A stretch of DNA of 64,000 nt from an uncultured Roseovarius sp. (lineage in GTDB: Bacteria; Pseudomonadota; Alphaproteobacteria; Rhodobacterales; Rhodobacteraceae): positions 558,001 through 622,000 of the forward strand of contig CANMBU010000001.1 of assembly GCA_947496175.1 (NCBI GenBank). The letters are read 5' to 3'. Numbering within the stretch: position 1 is the stretch's first letter; each line of letters begins with the position of its first letter. Of the stretch, positions 44,675 to 53,681 are shown in pieces. Both the position numbers and the translations under genes were made by a program. The notes under the pieces are model-generated. The model had not been told where the DNA came from and searched no databases. It saw only the letters and a program-made list of their open reading frames with translations.

Positions 44675-44690
44675 TTAACTCATCCTTAAC
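44675..44690. promoter_or_regulatory. CtrA-type site TTAA-N7-TTAAC
   Basis: TTAA (44675-44678), seven bases, TTAAC (44686-44690) fits the CtrA consensus. It is about 380 bases upstream of trkA and faces no near start codon, so its target is unclear. Confidence 0.4.
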
Positions 44691-44745
44691 AAAAGCCACA
44701 TCTTGTGGTGTTGCGCGATGCGCGGCGCATTAACCTGGCGGCTTT

Positions 44746-44826
44746 ACCGACCTCGCACCGACGCAATACCGATGTGATACCGATGCAATACCGACGTCCC
44801 AAATCCTTGTTTTTAAGCATGTTAAC
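44746..44826. repeat. Phased 11-bp repeat array, copy 2, with conserved tail
   Basis: ACCGA occurs at 44746, 44757, 44768, 44779 and 44790, exactly 11 bases apart. The tail CAAATCCTTGTTTTTAAGCA then TGTTAACC (44800-44826) aligns with that of copy 1 at 20841-20868. It lies just past the stop of the amidotransferase gene (44839). Confidence 0.75.
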
Positions 44827-44838
44827 CTTTGAGCCGCG

Positions 44839-45576
44839 TCAGCCGTAGCGCCGCACGAAATTCCGCAGGACCATCTCTGGGGCAAACACGTCCGCCGCAC
44901 GGCACATCGCAATCAGAGTCTCGGCATCTTCAGGCGGGAAATAGCCGCGGTTTTTGTAAATATTGATCCGCGTCTCAAAACCGCCTGCATCTGCTTCAGG
45001 ATGGAACTGGGTGGCATAAACATTCTCGCCGTAACGCACCATCTGATACGGACAAACCTCGGAGCGCACGAGATGTGTGCACCCCTCAGGCAGGCTTTGG
45101 AGCGCCTCTTTGTGTCCCACGAATGCATCAAAAGCCGTCGGCACACCATCCAGGAGCGCGTCATCCTTGCCCTCTGCCGTGACTTCACAGGCGGACGTGC
45201 CCACCGGCTCGCCATAGGCGCGTTTGCTCACGTCGCCCCCCAGATGTTGCCCAAGGATTCCAATACCATAGCAGCATCCAAGGAATGGAAAATCACGCTC
45301 GGTGATCTGCGGCATCAAGGACACAACCTGCGTTTCAATCCGCGCCTCGACCTCAGATTTATCCTCTGGTCTGTCACTCACGCATCCCGGTCCGCCACCG
45401 ACAATCACACCTGCAATCTGATCAAGCGACAAACCTTCCGGCAGGTTCTCCTGATCCAGCGGTATGCGTTTCACCCGATCCTCAGTCAAACCGCCCTTGG
45501 ACAGGATCGCCGCAAACTCATCGTCCGAGGCTTCGGTCTCAGGGCGCAGTTGCAGCACGAGAAAAGGCTTGGACAT
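44839..45576 (-). CDS. Class I glutamine amidotransferase (GuaA-like domain)
   Basis: A 245-residue single-domain amidotransferase. The catalytic cysteine is in FLGCCYGIGILGQ, and the His-Glu pair in TQFHPEADAGGF; VIVGGGPGCVSD forms the oxyanion strand. It is close to the glutaminase half of GMP synthase but has no synthetase domain, so it may hydrolyse gamma-glutamyl compounds or serve an unknown partner. It is divergent from waaA, about 230 bases away. Confidence 0.88.
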   Translation of the reverse strand: MSKPFLVLQLRPETEASDDEFAAILSKGGLTEDRVKRIPLDQENLPEGLSLDQIAGVIVGGGPGCVSDRPEDKSEVEARIETQVVSLMPQITERDFPFLGCCYGIGILGQHLGGDVSKRAYGEPVGTSACEVTAEGKDDALLDGVPTAFDAFVGHKEALQSLPEGCTHLVRSEVCPYQMVRYGENVYATQFHPEADAGGFETRINIYKNRGYFPPEDAETLIAMCRAADVFAPEMVLRNFVRRYG

Positions 45577-45805
45577 TTACGAGGCTCCGTTAGACGTTCG
45601 TTCTGGTTGGCGTGATTTTCCAGATAGGTCAAGCCGGTGAGTTCTCTTGACGCGATCCTGCAAAGCAATAGGCTGCGCGCAGATTTACCAAGATGAAATA
45701 TCGGATAACACCCGTGTCTGCTTTCTGCTATCGACACCTTTTTGCCCAGGCCAAAATCCAAAGCAAACCACGGCTTCACCAAACCCGAATTGGAGCACAC
45801 TGTTC

Positions 45806-47026
45806 ATGGCGCGTTCGTTAAGCCTGACGGCATATCTGGCCTATGCGCGTGGCGGAACCGGTGCGAGCTACAAGCCCCAGACGCAGCGCCCTAAGGGGAC
45901 TTTGGTCTGGGCCCATGCGGTTGAGCCTGCGCATGCCAGCGCATTGCTGGAGCTTCACGAGCGGATCATAACGCTACGCCCGGACCTGACCCTTCTATTG
46001 ACGAAAGCTCAAGGGATTGGAGCAATTGATGTGCCATTTGCCGATCAGGTTATTGTAGAAGTTCTTCCCGATGATACGGTCGCTTCGGCAGAGACATTTA
46101 TGACGCATTGGCGCCCCGATCTTGCGCTCTGGACCGGCGGCGATCTGAAACCGGCCATTCTCAACCAAGCAGCAGAAGCGCGGGTCCCTATGGGCCTTGT
46201 GGATGCAGCAGAACCTTTGCTGGCCCGCGCGGCATGGCGCTGGTTTCCCGACTTGCCGCGCTCTATTTTGAAATCGTTTGACTTCGTTATGACCCGCGAC
46301 GAGCCAACCAGTCTTTATCTCAAACGTATCGGCGTCTGGAACAGGAACATGTCTGTGAGCGGCCCGTTTCTGGATGGACCCGTCGCCCTGCCATACAATG
46401 AAAGCGACCGAGAGGAACTTGCTTCGGTCATGCTGGGGCGACCCGTTTGGCTCGCTGCGGAAAGCGCGCACAGTGAATTTGAGACGGTTCTGAAGGCGCA
46501 TCGTGAAATCACCAAACTGTCACACCGCGCCATACTAATTGTTGTGCCAGCAAATCTGGAAGAAACGGCGGCATATAAGGCATCCCTCGAAGAAAGCGGG
46601 TTGAGGTTTATCGAGTGGTCGTCCGGTGAGTTCCCAGAAGAAACAACGCAGGTTGTTCTGGCTGATACAGACGGGGAAATGGGCCTGTGGTATCGCCTCG
46701 CTCCGATCAGTTTCATGGGTCAATCACTTGACAGCAAGGCGCCGGGATCTGACCCCAATCAACCGGCAGCACACGGAAGTGCGATCCTTTATGGACCTCA
46801 TATCGAGGATCATCTCGAAGCTTATGCCCGGTTTGCAGAAGCGGGCGGCGCAAGGATTGTGCGAAATGCTGAGACGCTCGCCACAGCCGTCAAGCGTCTG
46901 ATCCCGCCGGATCAATCGGCGGCCATGGCCCATGCTGCTTGGGACGTGGCATCGCGAAGTGCGGCATTGATCGACAAGATTGGGGAGAAAATTCACGATC
47001 TGCTGGATCGGGCCGGGGCAGAGTGA
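45806..47026 (+). CDS. waaA: 3-deoxy-D-manno-octulosonic acid transferase (Kdo transferase)
   Basis: A 406-residue protein in the waaA position directly before lpxK. The start [17 protein letters not shown] is as usual for Rhodobacterales Kdo transferases, and a GT-B layout follows ([55 protein letters not shown] near the end, the Kdo/CMP-site region). In place of the usual HxxSxGE with its catalytic Glu the sequence reads HAVEPAHAS, so the active site is divergent. ATG at 45806 begins at the conserved N terminus. The stop overlaps the lpxK start. Confidence 0.78.
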   Translation: MARSLSLTAYLAYARGGTGASYKPQTQRPKGTLVWAHAVEPAHASALLELHERIITLRPDLTLLLTKAQGIGAIDVPFADQVIVEVLPDDTVASAETFMTHWRPDLALWTGGDLKPAILNQAAEARVPMGLVDAAEPLLARAAWRWFPDLPRSILKSFDFVMTRDEPTSLYLKRIGVWNRNMSVSGPFLDGPVALPYNESDREELASVMLGRPVWLAAESAHSEFETVLKAHREITKLSHRAILIVVPANLEETAAYKASLEESGLRFIEWSSGEFPEETTQVVLADTDGEMGLWYRLAPISFMGQSLDSKAPGSDPNQPAAHGSAILYGPHIEDHLEAYARFAEAGGARIVRNAETLATAVKRLIPPDQSAAMAHAAWDVASRSAALIDKIGEKIHDLLDRAGAE

Positions 47027-48018
47027 TGCGGAGCCTGTCGTTCTGGGATCGCCCACCGGCACGCCCGGGAATCCGCGCGCGCATGCTTGCACCTCTGGGC
47101 TGGATTTACGGAGCTGCGACCGCACGGCGCTTGACCCAAAAAGCCGATTACAATGCCCCCATGCCGTTGATCTGCATTGGCAATATAAACGCCGGAGGAA
47201 CGGGCAAGACGCCCACAGTGATTGCCTTGGTGCAGCACTTGCAATCCCGGGGTCACACAGTGGCAGTAGTCTCGCGCGGTCATGGCGGCAGTTTGGCCGG
47301 ACCTATCGAAGTCAACGAGCGCAGCCATAGCGCGGGCGAAGTCGGCGATGAACCTTTGCTCATCGCGGCGTTTACGCGTGTATGGGTTGCTAAAGATCGG
47401 GCAGCCGCCGCGAAAGCAGCCGCCGCATCAGACCCTGATGTCATCCTCATGGATGACGGGCATCAGAATCCGTCTGTCGCACGCGATTTGTCGATCATTG
47501 TTGTGGATGCGGTCAAAGGGTTTGGCAATGGGATGTGTCTGCCCGCCGGGCCACTGCGCGAACCCGTTGAGGCCGGGCTTGACCGCGCCGATTTAGTGCT
47601 AAGCATCGGCCCCAAGGCGGCACAGGTGCAGTTTAACCAAGGTTGGGGCGCTAGGATCACCCTTCCGCGCTGCCGCGGTCACTTGGAACCTTTACAGACC
47701 GGCATGGAATGGTCCGGGACGCGGGCATTGGCCTTCGCTGGCATCGGGCATCCGGAGAAATTCTTTGCAACCCTGCGCTGGCTGGGTGTCGAACTCGTGC
47801 GCAGCGAAGCGTTGGAAGATCATCAGCCACTAACACCCGCCTTGATGACACGGCTCGAAAATGAGGCATCCCTTCTCGGCGCACAGCTTGTGACAACCGA
47901 GAAAGACGCCGTGCGCCTACCGGCAGAGTTTCGCACCAAGATTTTAACTCTGCCGGTTCGCCTTGAACTGGAGGACTGGAAACCTGTTGATGCTTTGCTG
48001 GCAAAGTTAGGGCTTTAG
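47026..48018 (+). CDS. lpxK: Tetraacyldisaccharide 4'-kinase
   Basis: A 330-residue inner-membrane-bound kinase phosphorylating the 4' position of the lipid A precursor. It has an N-terminal amphipathic/membrane part, the P-loop [29 protein letters not shown], and [14 protein letters not shown] with the acidic Walker B, then [11 protein letters not shown]. The ATG overlaps the waaA stop (TGATG), so the two lipopolysaccharide genes are coupled. Its stop overlaps the convergent CoA-transferase stop by 4 bases. Confidence 0.95.
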   Translation: MRSLSFWDRPPARPGIRARMLAPLGWIYGAATARRLTQKADYNAPMPLICIGNINAGGTGKTPTVIALVQHLQSRGHTVAVVSRGHGGSLAGPIEVNERSHSAGEVGDEPLLIAAFTRVWVAKDRAAAAKAAAASDPDVILMDDGHQNPSVARDLSIIVVDAVKGFGNGMCLPAGPLREPVEAGLDRADLVLSIGPKAAQVQFNQGWGARITLPRCRGHLEPLQTGMEWSGTRALAFAGIGHPEKFFATLRWLGVELVRSEALEDHQPLTPALMTRLENEASLLGAQLVTTEKDAVRLPAEFRTKILTLPVRLELEDWKPVDALLAKLGL

Positions 48019-49136
48019 TCTTGGTCGTCTTCGCCTAGTTTTGGTGAAGGCCGGTGCAAGGCCAGATCAGCATTGGAAAACTTGATCGGCGTGCGCAGTC
48101 CCGGCACGCCGTCGAGGTCAATCTGCATCCCCCGCGCCTTGATCTGCGGGTCATCAAGGACTTCGGCCAAATCGTTGATAGGCCCCGCAGGCACGCCTTG
48201 TACCTCGCAGGCCTCCAATAGCTCTGCTTTGGTGCGTTTTTGTGTATGCTCCGTGAGCGCGTCCGTTAACGCGTAGCGATGTGTGACACGCCCGGCATTG
48301 GTCAAGTAGTCAGGATGTTCAGCCAGTTCAGGACAGCCCAAAAGCGAACAAAACTTCGCATACTGACTGTCATTGCCCACCGCGATGATCAGATGCCCAT
48401 CGGCGCAGTCAAACACTTGGTAAGGTGACAGATTGGGGTGAAAATTCCCAAGCCGTCCCGGAGGTGTGCCCGTTGCAAGGTAGTTCATCGCCTGATTGGC
48501 CGTCACCGCCAGCGCTACGTCCAAAAGTGCCATATCGATATGCTGACCCTTGCCCGTGGAATGTCGTTGATGCAGTGCTGACAGAATAGCCGTGGTGGCG
48601 TAGACGCCGGTAAAGAGATCGGCAATCGCCACGCCTACTTTGATTGGCTGCGCCTCGGGATCGCCGGTGACAGACATAATGCCGGACATCCCCTGAATGA
48701 TATAGTCATAGCCAGCACGATGGGCATAGGGGCCGTCCTGCCCAAAGCCGGTGATCGAGCAGTAGATCAGCTTGGAATTGATAGCGGACAGACTTTCATA
48801 GTCCAGCCCGTATTTCGCCAGCCCTCCAACCTTGAAGTTTTCCAGCACGATATCCGCATCGCGCACAAGATCTCTAACTCGTGCCTTTCCATCCTCAGTT
48901 CGGAAATCCACTGTGATGCTCTGCTTGCCGCGGTTGCACGAATGATAATAGGCCGCAGACCGGTCGCCCTCTCGCTCAATAAAGGGCGGGCCCCACTGAC
49001 GCGTGTCATCGCCAGCCGGGCTTTCCACCTTGATGACTTCTGCGCCCAGATCAGCAAGCGTCTGGCCAGCCCAAGGACCGGCCAGAATACGTGCCAATTC
49101 AACAACTTTCAGCCCAGCAAGAGGCGCAGGCTTCAT
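48015..49136 (-). CDS. CaiB/BaiF family CoA transferase (class III)
   Basis: A 373-residue enzyme of the formyl-CoA transferase family. Marks are [20 protein letters not shown], the N-terminal [30 protein letters not shown], and the catalytic aspartate in [13 protein letters not shown]. It moves CoA between carboxylic acids; donor and acceptor are unknown. The ATG at 49136 touches the stop of the DsbA-like gene upstream, suggesting one transcript of unrelated functions (DUF721, DsbA-like, CoA transferase). Confidence 0.9.
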   Translation of the reverse strand: MKPAPLAGLKVVELARILAGPWAGQTLADLGAEVIKVESPAGDDTRQWGPPFIEREGDRSAAYYHSCNRGKQSITVDFRTEDGKARVRDLVRDADIVLENFKVGGLAKYGLDYESLSAINSKLIYCSITGFGQDGPYAHRAGYDYIIQGMSGIMSVTGDPEAQPIKVGVAIADLFTGVYATTAILSALHQRHSTGKGQHIDMALLDVALAVTANQAMNYLATGTPPGRLGNFHPNLSPYQVFDCADGHLIIAVGNDSQYAKFCSLLGCPELAEHPDYLTNAGRVTHRYALTDALTEHTQKRTKAELLEACEVQGVPAGPINDLAEVLDDPQIKARGMQIDLDGVPGLRTPIKFSNADLALHRPSPKLGEDDQD

Positions 49137-49816
49137 TACGGCAATTGACCTTCGATGATGCCCTTGAGATCGGCATAGGACATATTGCCATGCTTTTCGC
49201 CGTTGATGATTAGTGTCGGCGTCGAGTTCACTTCATCTGCTTCCGCGTTTTGCTGATAAACCGCGACGAGTGCCTGTGCTTTGGCGGCATCCGAGAGGCA
49301 GGCGTCAAGCTGATCATCGCTCAAGCCCGCAACTTTGCCGATACGGCGCAGATTATTGGTGATCGCCACGGGATCTTGACCCGAGCCGATCCAATCTCGC
49401 TGTTGTTCATAGATCATGTCGGTTATGCCGAAAAAGCGCTCGGTCCCGCCACAGCGCGCGACCATGGCGGCCCAAAGACCGAAACGGTCAAAATAAACGT
49501 CACGGTAGACGAATTTCACCTTACCGGTGTCAATAAACTCAGACTTGAGCTCTTTGAACTGGCTTGCGTGGAACGACGCGCAATGCGGACAAGTGAAGGA
49601 CGCGTATTCCACAATCGTGACCGGCGCATCCTCTGCGCCCAGGGTCATTTCCTCGACAAGAGAGAGGTCAATCTCGGCATCTGCGTCTTGCGCATGTGCG
49701 GCCCCCAGCAAATTCGCCGTGGCTTGATTGTTCGTCCCGGCGCTTGAGGTCATCCACCAAGCTCCAAGCGCCGCAATGGCTAGGGCAATCAGCCCGGAGA
49801 GTACAACATTTCTCAT
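49136..49816 (-). CDS. DsbA-family thiol-disulfide oxidoreductase
   Basis: A 226-residue exported thioredoxin-fold protein. An N-terminal membrane anchor or signal (VVLSGLIALAIAALGAWWM) is followed by EYASFTCPHCASFH with the CPHC active site, an inserted helical domain, and the cis-proline loop NSTPTLIINGEKHGN. It resembles the BdbD/DsbA_4 branch common in alphaproteobacteria and should oxidise or isomerise cysteines in exported proteins. The upstream DUF721 gene is 10 bases away; the CoA transferase gene begins at its stop. Confidence 0.92.
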   Translation of the reverse strand: MRNVVLSGLIALAIAALGAWWMTSSAGTNNQATANLLGAAHAQDADAEIDLSLVEEMTLGAEDAPVTIVEYASFTCPHCASFHASQFKELKSEFIDTGKVKFVYRDVYFDRFGLWAAMVARCGGTERFFGITDMIYEQQRDWIGSGQDPVAITNNLRRIGKVAGLSDDQLDACLSDAAKAQALVAVYQQNAEADEVNSTPTLIINGEKHGNMSYADLKGIIEGQLP

Positions 49817-49826
49817 TCAGTCACCT

Positions 49827-50348
49827 TTAAGGTTTGGAAATTTTTGATTTCGTAAGCACGTTCTGGCCCAGTTTCTCGAGGGCAGCGCGCAGGTCATTGT
49901 CCGCGACAGGGTCGGCAAGGTCCGCCGCCTCCGCCTGTGTTTGCGTATCCGGTTCGGGCGTGGTCGTCTCGCCCCTTGGACGATGCTCAAAATCCGCTTG
50001 CCCTTCGGAAAATCCTACAGGGGCTGTCTGGGTGATGTGAATACGCGAAATGGCATTATAGCCATAAGCGGCATTCACCCGATCCCGAAGCGCCTCTTTT
50101 TGCATTTCGAGCATCGGTGCCTGCGCGCCCGTAGTAAGCACCGTTAACGTGGCACCAAACCCACCGCGCGTGTAACTCACCTTCACAGGGCGCGAGAACG
50201 CCGCAATGTCTTGACCCGCGATCTCGGGCCAGTGGGTTACGACACGGGACACAGCAAACCCACGGCTTTCCGATCCTTTACGGATCTGCGACGCCAGCAA
50301 CGCGCCACTTCTTTTAAAGCCGTATGTTGTGCCCTCACGCGTGGGCAT
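49827..50348 (-). CDS. DUF721 (DciA-like) family protein
   Basis: A 173-residue cytosolic protein. The N-terminal half matches DUF721: FKRSGALLASQIRKGSESRGFAVSRVVTHWPEIAGQDIAAFSRP, with later VNAAYGYNAISRIHI. The family includes DciA, a loader of the replicative helicase, but function in this longer alphaproteobacterial branch is not proven. The C-terminal third is acidic and low in complexity. ATG at 50348 has GGGGAGA upstream. It is divergent from mutY, a genome-maintenance gene. Confidence 0.8.
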   Translation of the reverse strand: MPTREGTTYGFKRSGALLASQIRKGSESRGFAVSRVVTHWPEIAGQDIAAFSRPVKVSYTRGGFGATLTVLTTGAQAPMLEMQKEALRDRVNAAYGYNAISRIHITQTAPVGFSEGQADFEHRPRGETTTPEPDTQTQAEAADLADPVADNDLRAALEKLGQNVLTKSKISKP

Positions 50349-50441
50349 GGCTGTTCTCCCCTGCAATTCATTCTAATGTAAGGCATGTGACGGGTGACAC
50401 AAATGCAAAGCCTCTTACGGCAGGATAACGCGGAGTAACAG

Positions 50442-51503
50442 ATGCGTGAATTGGAAATGTCGAATACCTTGCTTGATTGGTATGACAGACATGCCCGCGA
50501 CCTGCCTTGGCGCGTGTCTCCGTCTGATCGTGCGGCGGGTGTTTGTCCTGATCCCTATCGCGTGTGGCTCAGCGAGATCATGCTGCAGCAGACCACGGTG
50601 GCCGCCGTGAAAAGCTACTACGAGAGGTTCACGTCGCTTTGGCCCAGCGTGACAGCCCTGGCCTCAGCCGAAGATGCCCAAGTTATGGGTGAATGGGCCG
50701 GGCTAGGATATTACGCGCGAGCGCGGAACCTATTGAAATGCGCGCGCGTGGTGGCAAAGGACTATGGTGGGCGATTCCCCGAAACCGCCGGGTCCCTGCA
50801 AAAATTGCCGGGTGTCGGCCCGTACACTTCGGCGGCGATTTCCGCGATCGCCTTTGATGCACCCGAAGTTGTGGTTGACGGGAATGTCGAACGCGTCATG
50901 GCGCGGATGTTTGACATTCGCACACCACTTCCCGCCGCGAAACCAGAGATCAAGGAGCGCGCAGCCAAACTAACACCCGTGACGCGCCCAGGTGACTATG
51001 CTCAAGCCGTCATGGACCTCGGGGCAACGGTTTGTACGCCCCGATCGCCCGCCTGTGGCATTTGCCCCTGGATGACGGCTTGTGCCGCGCGCAAACTGGG
51101 CATTCAAGCGGACTTGCCCGCTAAGACCCCCAAGAAACCCAAACCAACGCGCCGTGGCACGGCCTATGTTGTGCGGCGCGCAGATGGCGCTTGGCTTTTG
51201 GAACGCAGACCGGACAAAGGTCTGCTCGGCGGCATGCTTGGCTGGCCCGGAAGCGAATGGTCCGAAACACCCACGCCCGCGCCGCCCCTTGATGCGCCGT
51301 GGCAAAAGCTCAACGCGGAAGCTCGGCACACCTTCACCCATTTCCATTTGCGTCTGGATGTCGAAGTCGCCGTGGTTCCGTCTTCGGCTACCCCACAAAC
51401 AGGTGAATTCATACCCAAAGAGAGTTTTAAGCCCACGGAATTACCCACCGTCATGCGGAAGGTTTTTGACTTGGCGAAAGAAAAACTGCAAAATCTAAAC
51501 TAA
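50442..51503 (+). CDS. mutY: A/G-specific adenine glycosylase MutY
   Basis: A 353-residue DNA repair enzyme that removes A opposite 8-oxoguanine. E45 in SEIMLQQTTV and the Asp in AQAVMDLGATVC are the catalytic pair; the helix-hairpin-helix is LPGVGPYTSAAI; the Fe-S cluster cysteines are in CTPRSPACGICPWMTAC. The C-terminal NUDIX-like domain (GGMLGWPGSEW and FTHFHLRLDV) recognises 8-oxoG. GGAG lies 8 bases before the ATG; another ATG is 15 bases downstream. Confidence 0.96.
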   Translation: MRELEMSNTLLDWYDRHARDLPWRVSPSDRAAGVCPDPYRVWLSEIMLQQTTVAAVKSYYERFTSLWPSVTALASAEDAQVMGEWAGLGYYARARNLLKCARVVAKDYGGRFPETAGSLQKLPGVGPYTSAAISAIAFDAPEVVVDGNVERVMARMFDIRTPLPAAKPEIKERAAKLTPVTRPGDYAQAVMDLGATVCTPRSPACGICPWMTACAARKLGIQADLPAKTPKKPKPTRRGTAYVVRRADGAWLLERRPDKGLLGGMLGWPGSEWSETPTPAPPLDAPWQKLNAEARHTFTHFHLRLDVEVAVVPSSATPQTGEFIPKESFKPTELPTVMRKVFDLAKEKLQNLN

Positions 51504-51541
51504 TCGTTTCACTTTTGAGAAACCTCGGAGACAGCATCAGC

Positions 51542-52678
51542 ATGTCCGCTCAGAATATTGGTCGTTGGCAGAGAGTCCTGCCGTTTTGGATGTCACTGGC
51601 ATTGGTCCCTCTGGCCGTTTTCAGCGCAATGCATGGCGGCTGGACGCTTTTGCTCTTGCCGGTTGTCACCTGGTACTTCTTTGCAGCGCTTGATGCAGTC
51701 CTTGGGCTGGAACTTGAAAACCTGGATCCCGAAACCCGCGACCGGCATGTCCGCCTATACACAGCCGTCACTGTGATCTGGGCTCCCATTCAGTTCTGCC
51801 TGCTCTTCTGGATGATCTGGTACGCGACGGGACCGGGGGATGCGCATCTGTCGCCGTTCGAAACAATTCTTTTGTTCTTTGGTATGGGTGTCGTGTCAGG
51901 GACAGTCGGCATCAATTTCTCACATGAGCTCATGCATCAAAAGAACACGTCCGAACGTTTCTTCGCAGACACACTGCTCGCGATGGTGCTCTATTCTCAT
52001 TTCCGTTCTGAGCACCTTTTGGTCCATCACCGCTATGTCGGCACACCCCGCGATCCGGTGACAGCACGCTACAATGAGGGATTTCATCGATTTTTTCCGC
52101 GCGTACTGGTGAATTGTTTCAAGTCCGCCTTTCGCGCCGAGGCCGCGATGCTCGGCCGCCGTGATAAGCCTTGGTATGACCTCTCCAACCCATTCTGGTT
52201 CTACTGGTTCCTGCAAGCCTATGCGCTTGTGCTCGCAGCGCTGATCGGGGGGTGGGTCGGTGTAATGCTTTTCGTCTGGCAGGCGGTCGTGGCAATCTGG
52301 CAGCTTGAGCTTGTGAATTACGTCGAACACTACGGTTTGACCCGCAAGCATCTGGGCGACGGCAAGTATGAGCACGTCAAACCACAGCACAGCTGGAATT
52401 CGGCGCAAAAAGCTTCAAACTGGCTTCTCATTAACTTGCAACGCCATTCTGACCATCACTACAAACCGAACCGACGCTTTCCACTGTTGCAGACCTATTC
52501 GGAAGATGAGGCTCCACAACTGCCCTATGGGTATCCAGTTATGACCATAGCGGCCATGGTGCCGCCGGTCTGGCGCAAGGTGATGAACCCACGCGTGCGG
52601 CGTTGGCGGAACATGTACTATCCGGAGATCACCGACTGGTCCGCCTACAACACGGCACAAAACCCTAGTCCGCGTTAG
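51542..52678 (+). CDS. alkB: Alkane 1-monooxygenase (AlkB family)
   Basis: A 378-residue inner-membrane non-haem di-iron hydroxylase oxidising the terminal carbon of n-alkanes. All histidine boxes are present: HELMHQ, EHLLVHHRYVGTP and LQRHSDHHYKP, plus NYVEHYGL, the AlkB signature. About six helices lie in the first 270 residues. A TTG at 51515 could extend it, but ATG at 51542 with CGGAGA upstream is preferred. No rubredoxin or reductase gene is adjacent. It lies between mutY and the puc operon with separate control likely. Confidence 0.93.
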   Translation: MSAQNIGRWQRVLPFWMSLALVPLAVFSAMHGGWTLLLLPVVTWYFFAALDAVLGLELENLDPETRDRHVRLYTAVTVIWAPIQFCLLFWMIWYATGPGDAHLSPFETILLFFGMGVVSGTVGINFSHELMHQKNTSERFFADTLLAMVLYSHFRSEHLLVHHRYVGTPRDPVTARYNEGFHRFFPRVLVNCFKSAFRAEAAMLGRRDKPWYDLSNPFWFYWFLQAYALVLAALIGGWVGVMLFVWQAVVAIWQLELVNYVEHYGLTRKHLGDGKYEHVKPQHSWNSAQKASNWLLINLQRHSDHHYKPNRRFPLLQTYSEDEAPQLPYGYPVMTIAAMVPPVWRKVMNPRVRRWRNMYYPEITDWSAYNTAQNPSPR

Positions 52679-53076
52679 ACAACAGCTGAGTGATACTGAA
52701 AAAGAATCGCATAGCCCACTTTCTCTGAAAATTTGAATGTGAACCGACCAAAACCTGACAAAAGGCCCGGTCTCAAAACCAACCCCTTGCCGATTTGCAA
52801 CGTGCAAATACCGGGCTGTGTATTCTCAAGCGACGCTGGTTTTACCTGCAAAATCAGTAAGGTTGCGACACTTTGACACGCTGCCTTAAGGAGCTGATCC
52901 ATTTCCTGATTCATCTCACAAATGTGTAAGGTAAAATTTACATTTGTTTTCGTCCAATTAATGTGACACCCTTGAGTCAGGTTGGCGTGCCTGCAACGCT
53001 GGCCTGCAGTGATGTTTGGCTTGTCCATTCGGGCTGGCGGAGATCACTGTGCAGGACCAAGAAGAAGGAGACGGAA
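52679..53076. other. Promoter region of the puc operon
   Basis: 398 bases with no supported gene on either strand; a minus-strand frame here (52675-53028) has no family features. It holds the TGT-N12-ACA box (52925-52942) inside a CAAATG...CATTTG palindrome, and a strong GAAGGAG ribosome site before pucB. A long 5' untranslated leader of about 130 bases is implied if the promoter is near the box. Confidence 0.6.
52925..52942. promoter_or_regulatory. PpsR/CrtJ-type box upstream of pucB
   Basis: TGT (52925-52927), 12 bases, ACA (52940-52942), embedded in a wider palindrome with AAATG and CATTT arms. It lies about 135 bases before the pucB ATG. It shares the TGTAA start with the box between hemC and hemE. 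A second adjacent box, often needed for PpsR repression, was not found. Confidence 0.65.
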
Positions 53077-53232
53077 ATGTCCGATGATCCTGATAAAGTC
53101 TGGCCAACAGGCCTGACTCTACGTGAAGCAGAAGAAGTGCACAGCTATCTTATTGATGGCACGCGCGTCTTCGGCGTCATCGCGCTTTTGGCGCATATTC
53201 TCGTGGCCGTGTCCACACCGTGGCTGGGCTAA
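53077..53232 (+). CDS. pucB: Light-harvesting 2 complex beta subunit
   Basis: A 51-residue bacteriochlorophyll-binding polypeptide of the peripheral antenna in the inner membrane. The N terminus (MSDDPDKVWPTGLTLREAEEVHSYL) is cytoplasmic with the conserved EEVH histidine; one membrane helix follows (FGVIALLAHILVAVSTPW) with the bacteriochlorophyll-ligand histidine in LLAHILVA. GAAGGAG lies upstream. It precedes pucA by 12 bases, the standard pucBA order. Confidence 0.95.
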   Translation: MSDDPDKVWPTGLTLREAEEVHSYLIDGTRVFGVIALLAHILVAVSTPWLG

Positions 53233-53244
53233 GGAGGAGCTGAC

Positions 53245-53571
53245 ATGAACAATGCTAAGATGTGGCTCGTGGTATCCCCGAATGTGGGCGTACCGATTTT
53301 CCTTGGTGCTGTTGCGGTAGGCTCTTTTGCCGTACACGTCGCTGTTCTGAGCAATACCTCATGGGTGGATGATTTCCTCCAGGGTGTTCCGATGGGCACA
53401 GGCGATCAGTCGGCAGCTCTTGAACAGAGCGAGCAGCTTGACACAGCCAAGGTAAGCTATGTGACACCGCGCGCGGATGGTCAGACCGAAGTGACTCTTG
53501 TCATGCCGGACGGATCGGTCGCAACGGCGATCATTCAGAAGCCAGACGTTCTGGCATCTGTAACACAATAA
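53245..53571 (+). CDS. pucA: Light-harvesting 2 complex alpha subunit with long C-terminal extension
   Basis: A 108-residue antenna polypeptide. Residues 1-48 are ordinary PucA: KMWLVVSPNVGVPIFLGAVAVG and the bacteriochlorophyll-ligand histidine in SFAVHVAVLSN, then TSWVDDF. Usual alpha chains end after about 55-60 residues, but this one continues for some 50 more, with a linker (GTGDQSAALEQSEQ) and a strand-like domain (KVSYVTPRADGQTEVTLVMPDG). The extension would lie on the periplasmic side. The frame is intact and codon use is normal, so it looks genuine and not a read-through error. Confidence 0.93.
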   Translation: MNNAKMWLVVSPNVGVPIFLGAVAVGSFAVHVAVLSNTSWVDDFLQGVPMGTGDQSAALEQSEQLDTAKVSYVTPRADGQTEVTLVMPDGSVATAIIQKPDVLASVTQ

Positions 53572-53578
53572 GCTAGGG

Positions 53579-53606
53579 GGCCGGACGCCAGACGTCTCGG
53601 GCCTTT
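53579..53606 (+). terminator. Imperfect hairpin between pucA and pucC
   Basis: GGCC (53579-53582) pairs with GGCC (53600-53603), with further G-C pairs inside broken by bulges, followed by TTT. In puc operons a stem at this place stabilises or ends the pucBA message relative to pucC; here that is inferred from position. Confidence 0.4.
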
Positions 53607-53681
53607 CGCAAAACGGCGGTTGACGGGTTCCGCCGCACCCACATTCAGGACTGCGCCGGGATTCCCCGGTGCCGAAACTCG

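Larger units (their letters stand above)
44293..44838. other. Intergenic region with CtrA-type site and phased repeat array
   Basis: 546 bases with no supported gene, between trkA (minus, start side) and the amidotransferase gene (minus, stop side). It contains a TTAA-N7-TTAAC site (44675-44690), the 11-bp array with tail (44746-44826), and a middle part (44430-44640) that looks like decayed, non-coding sequence. Confidence 0.6.

Noticed and set aside
52675..53028. 117-codon minus-strand frame upstream of pucB
   Set aside because: No family features, no ribosome site, and it covers the puc promoter and the TGT-N12-ACA box; most likely a chance frame.
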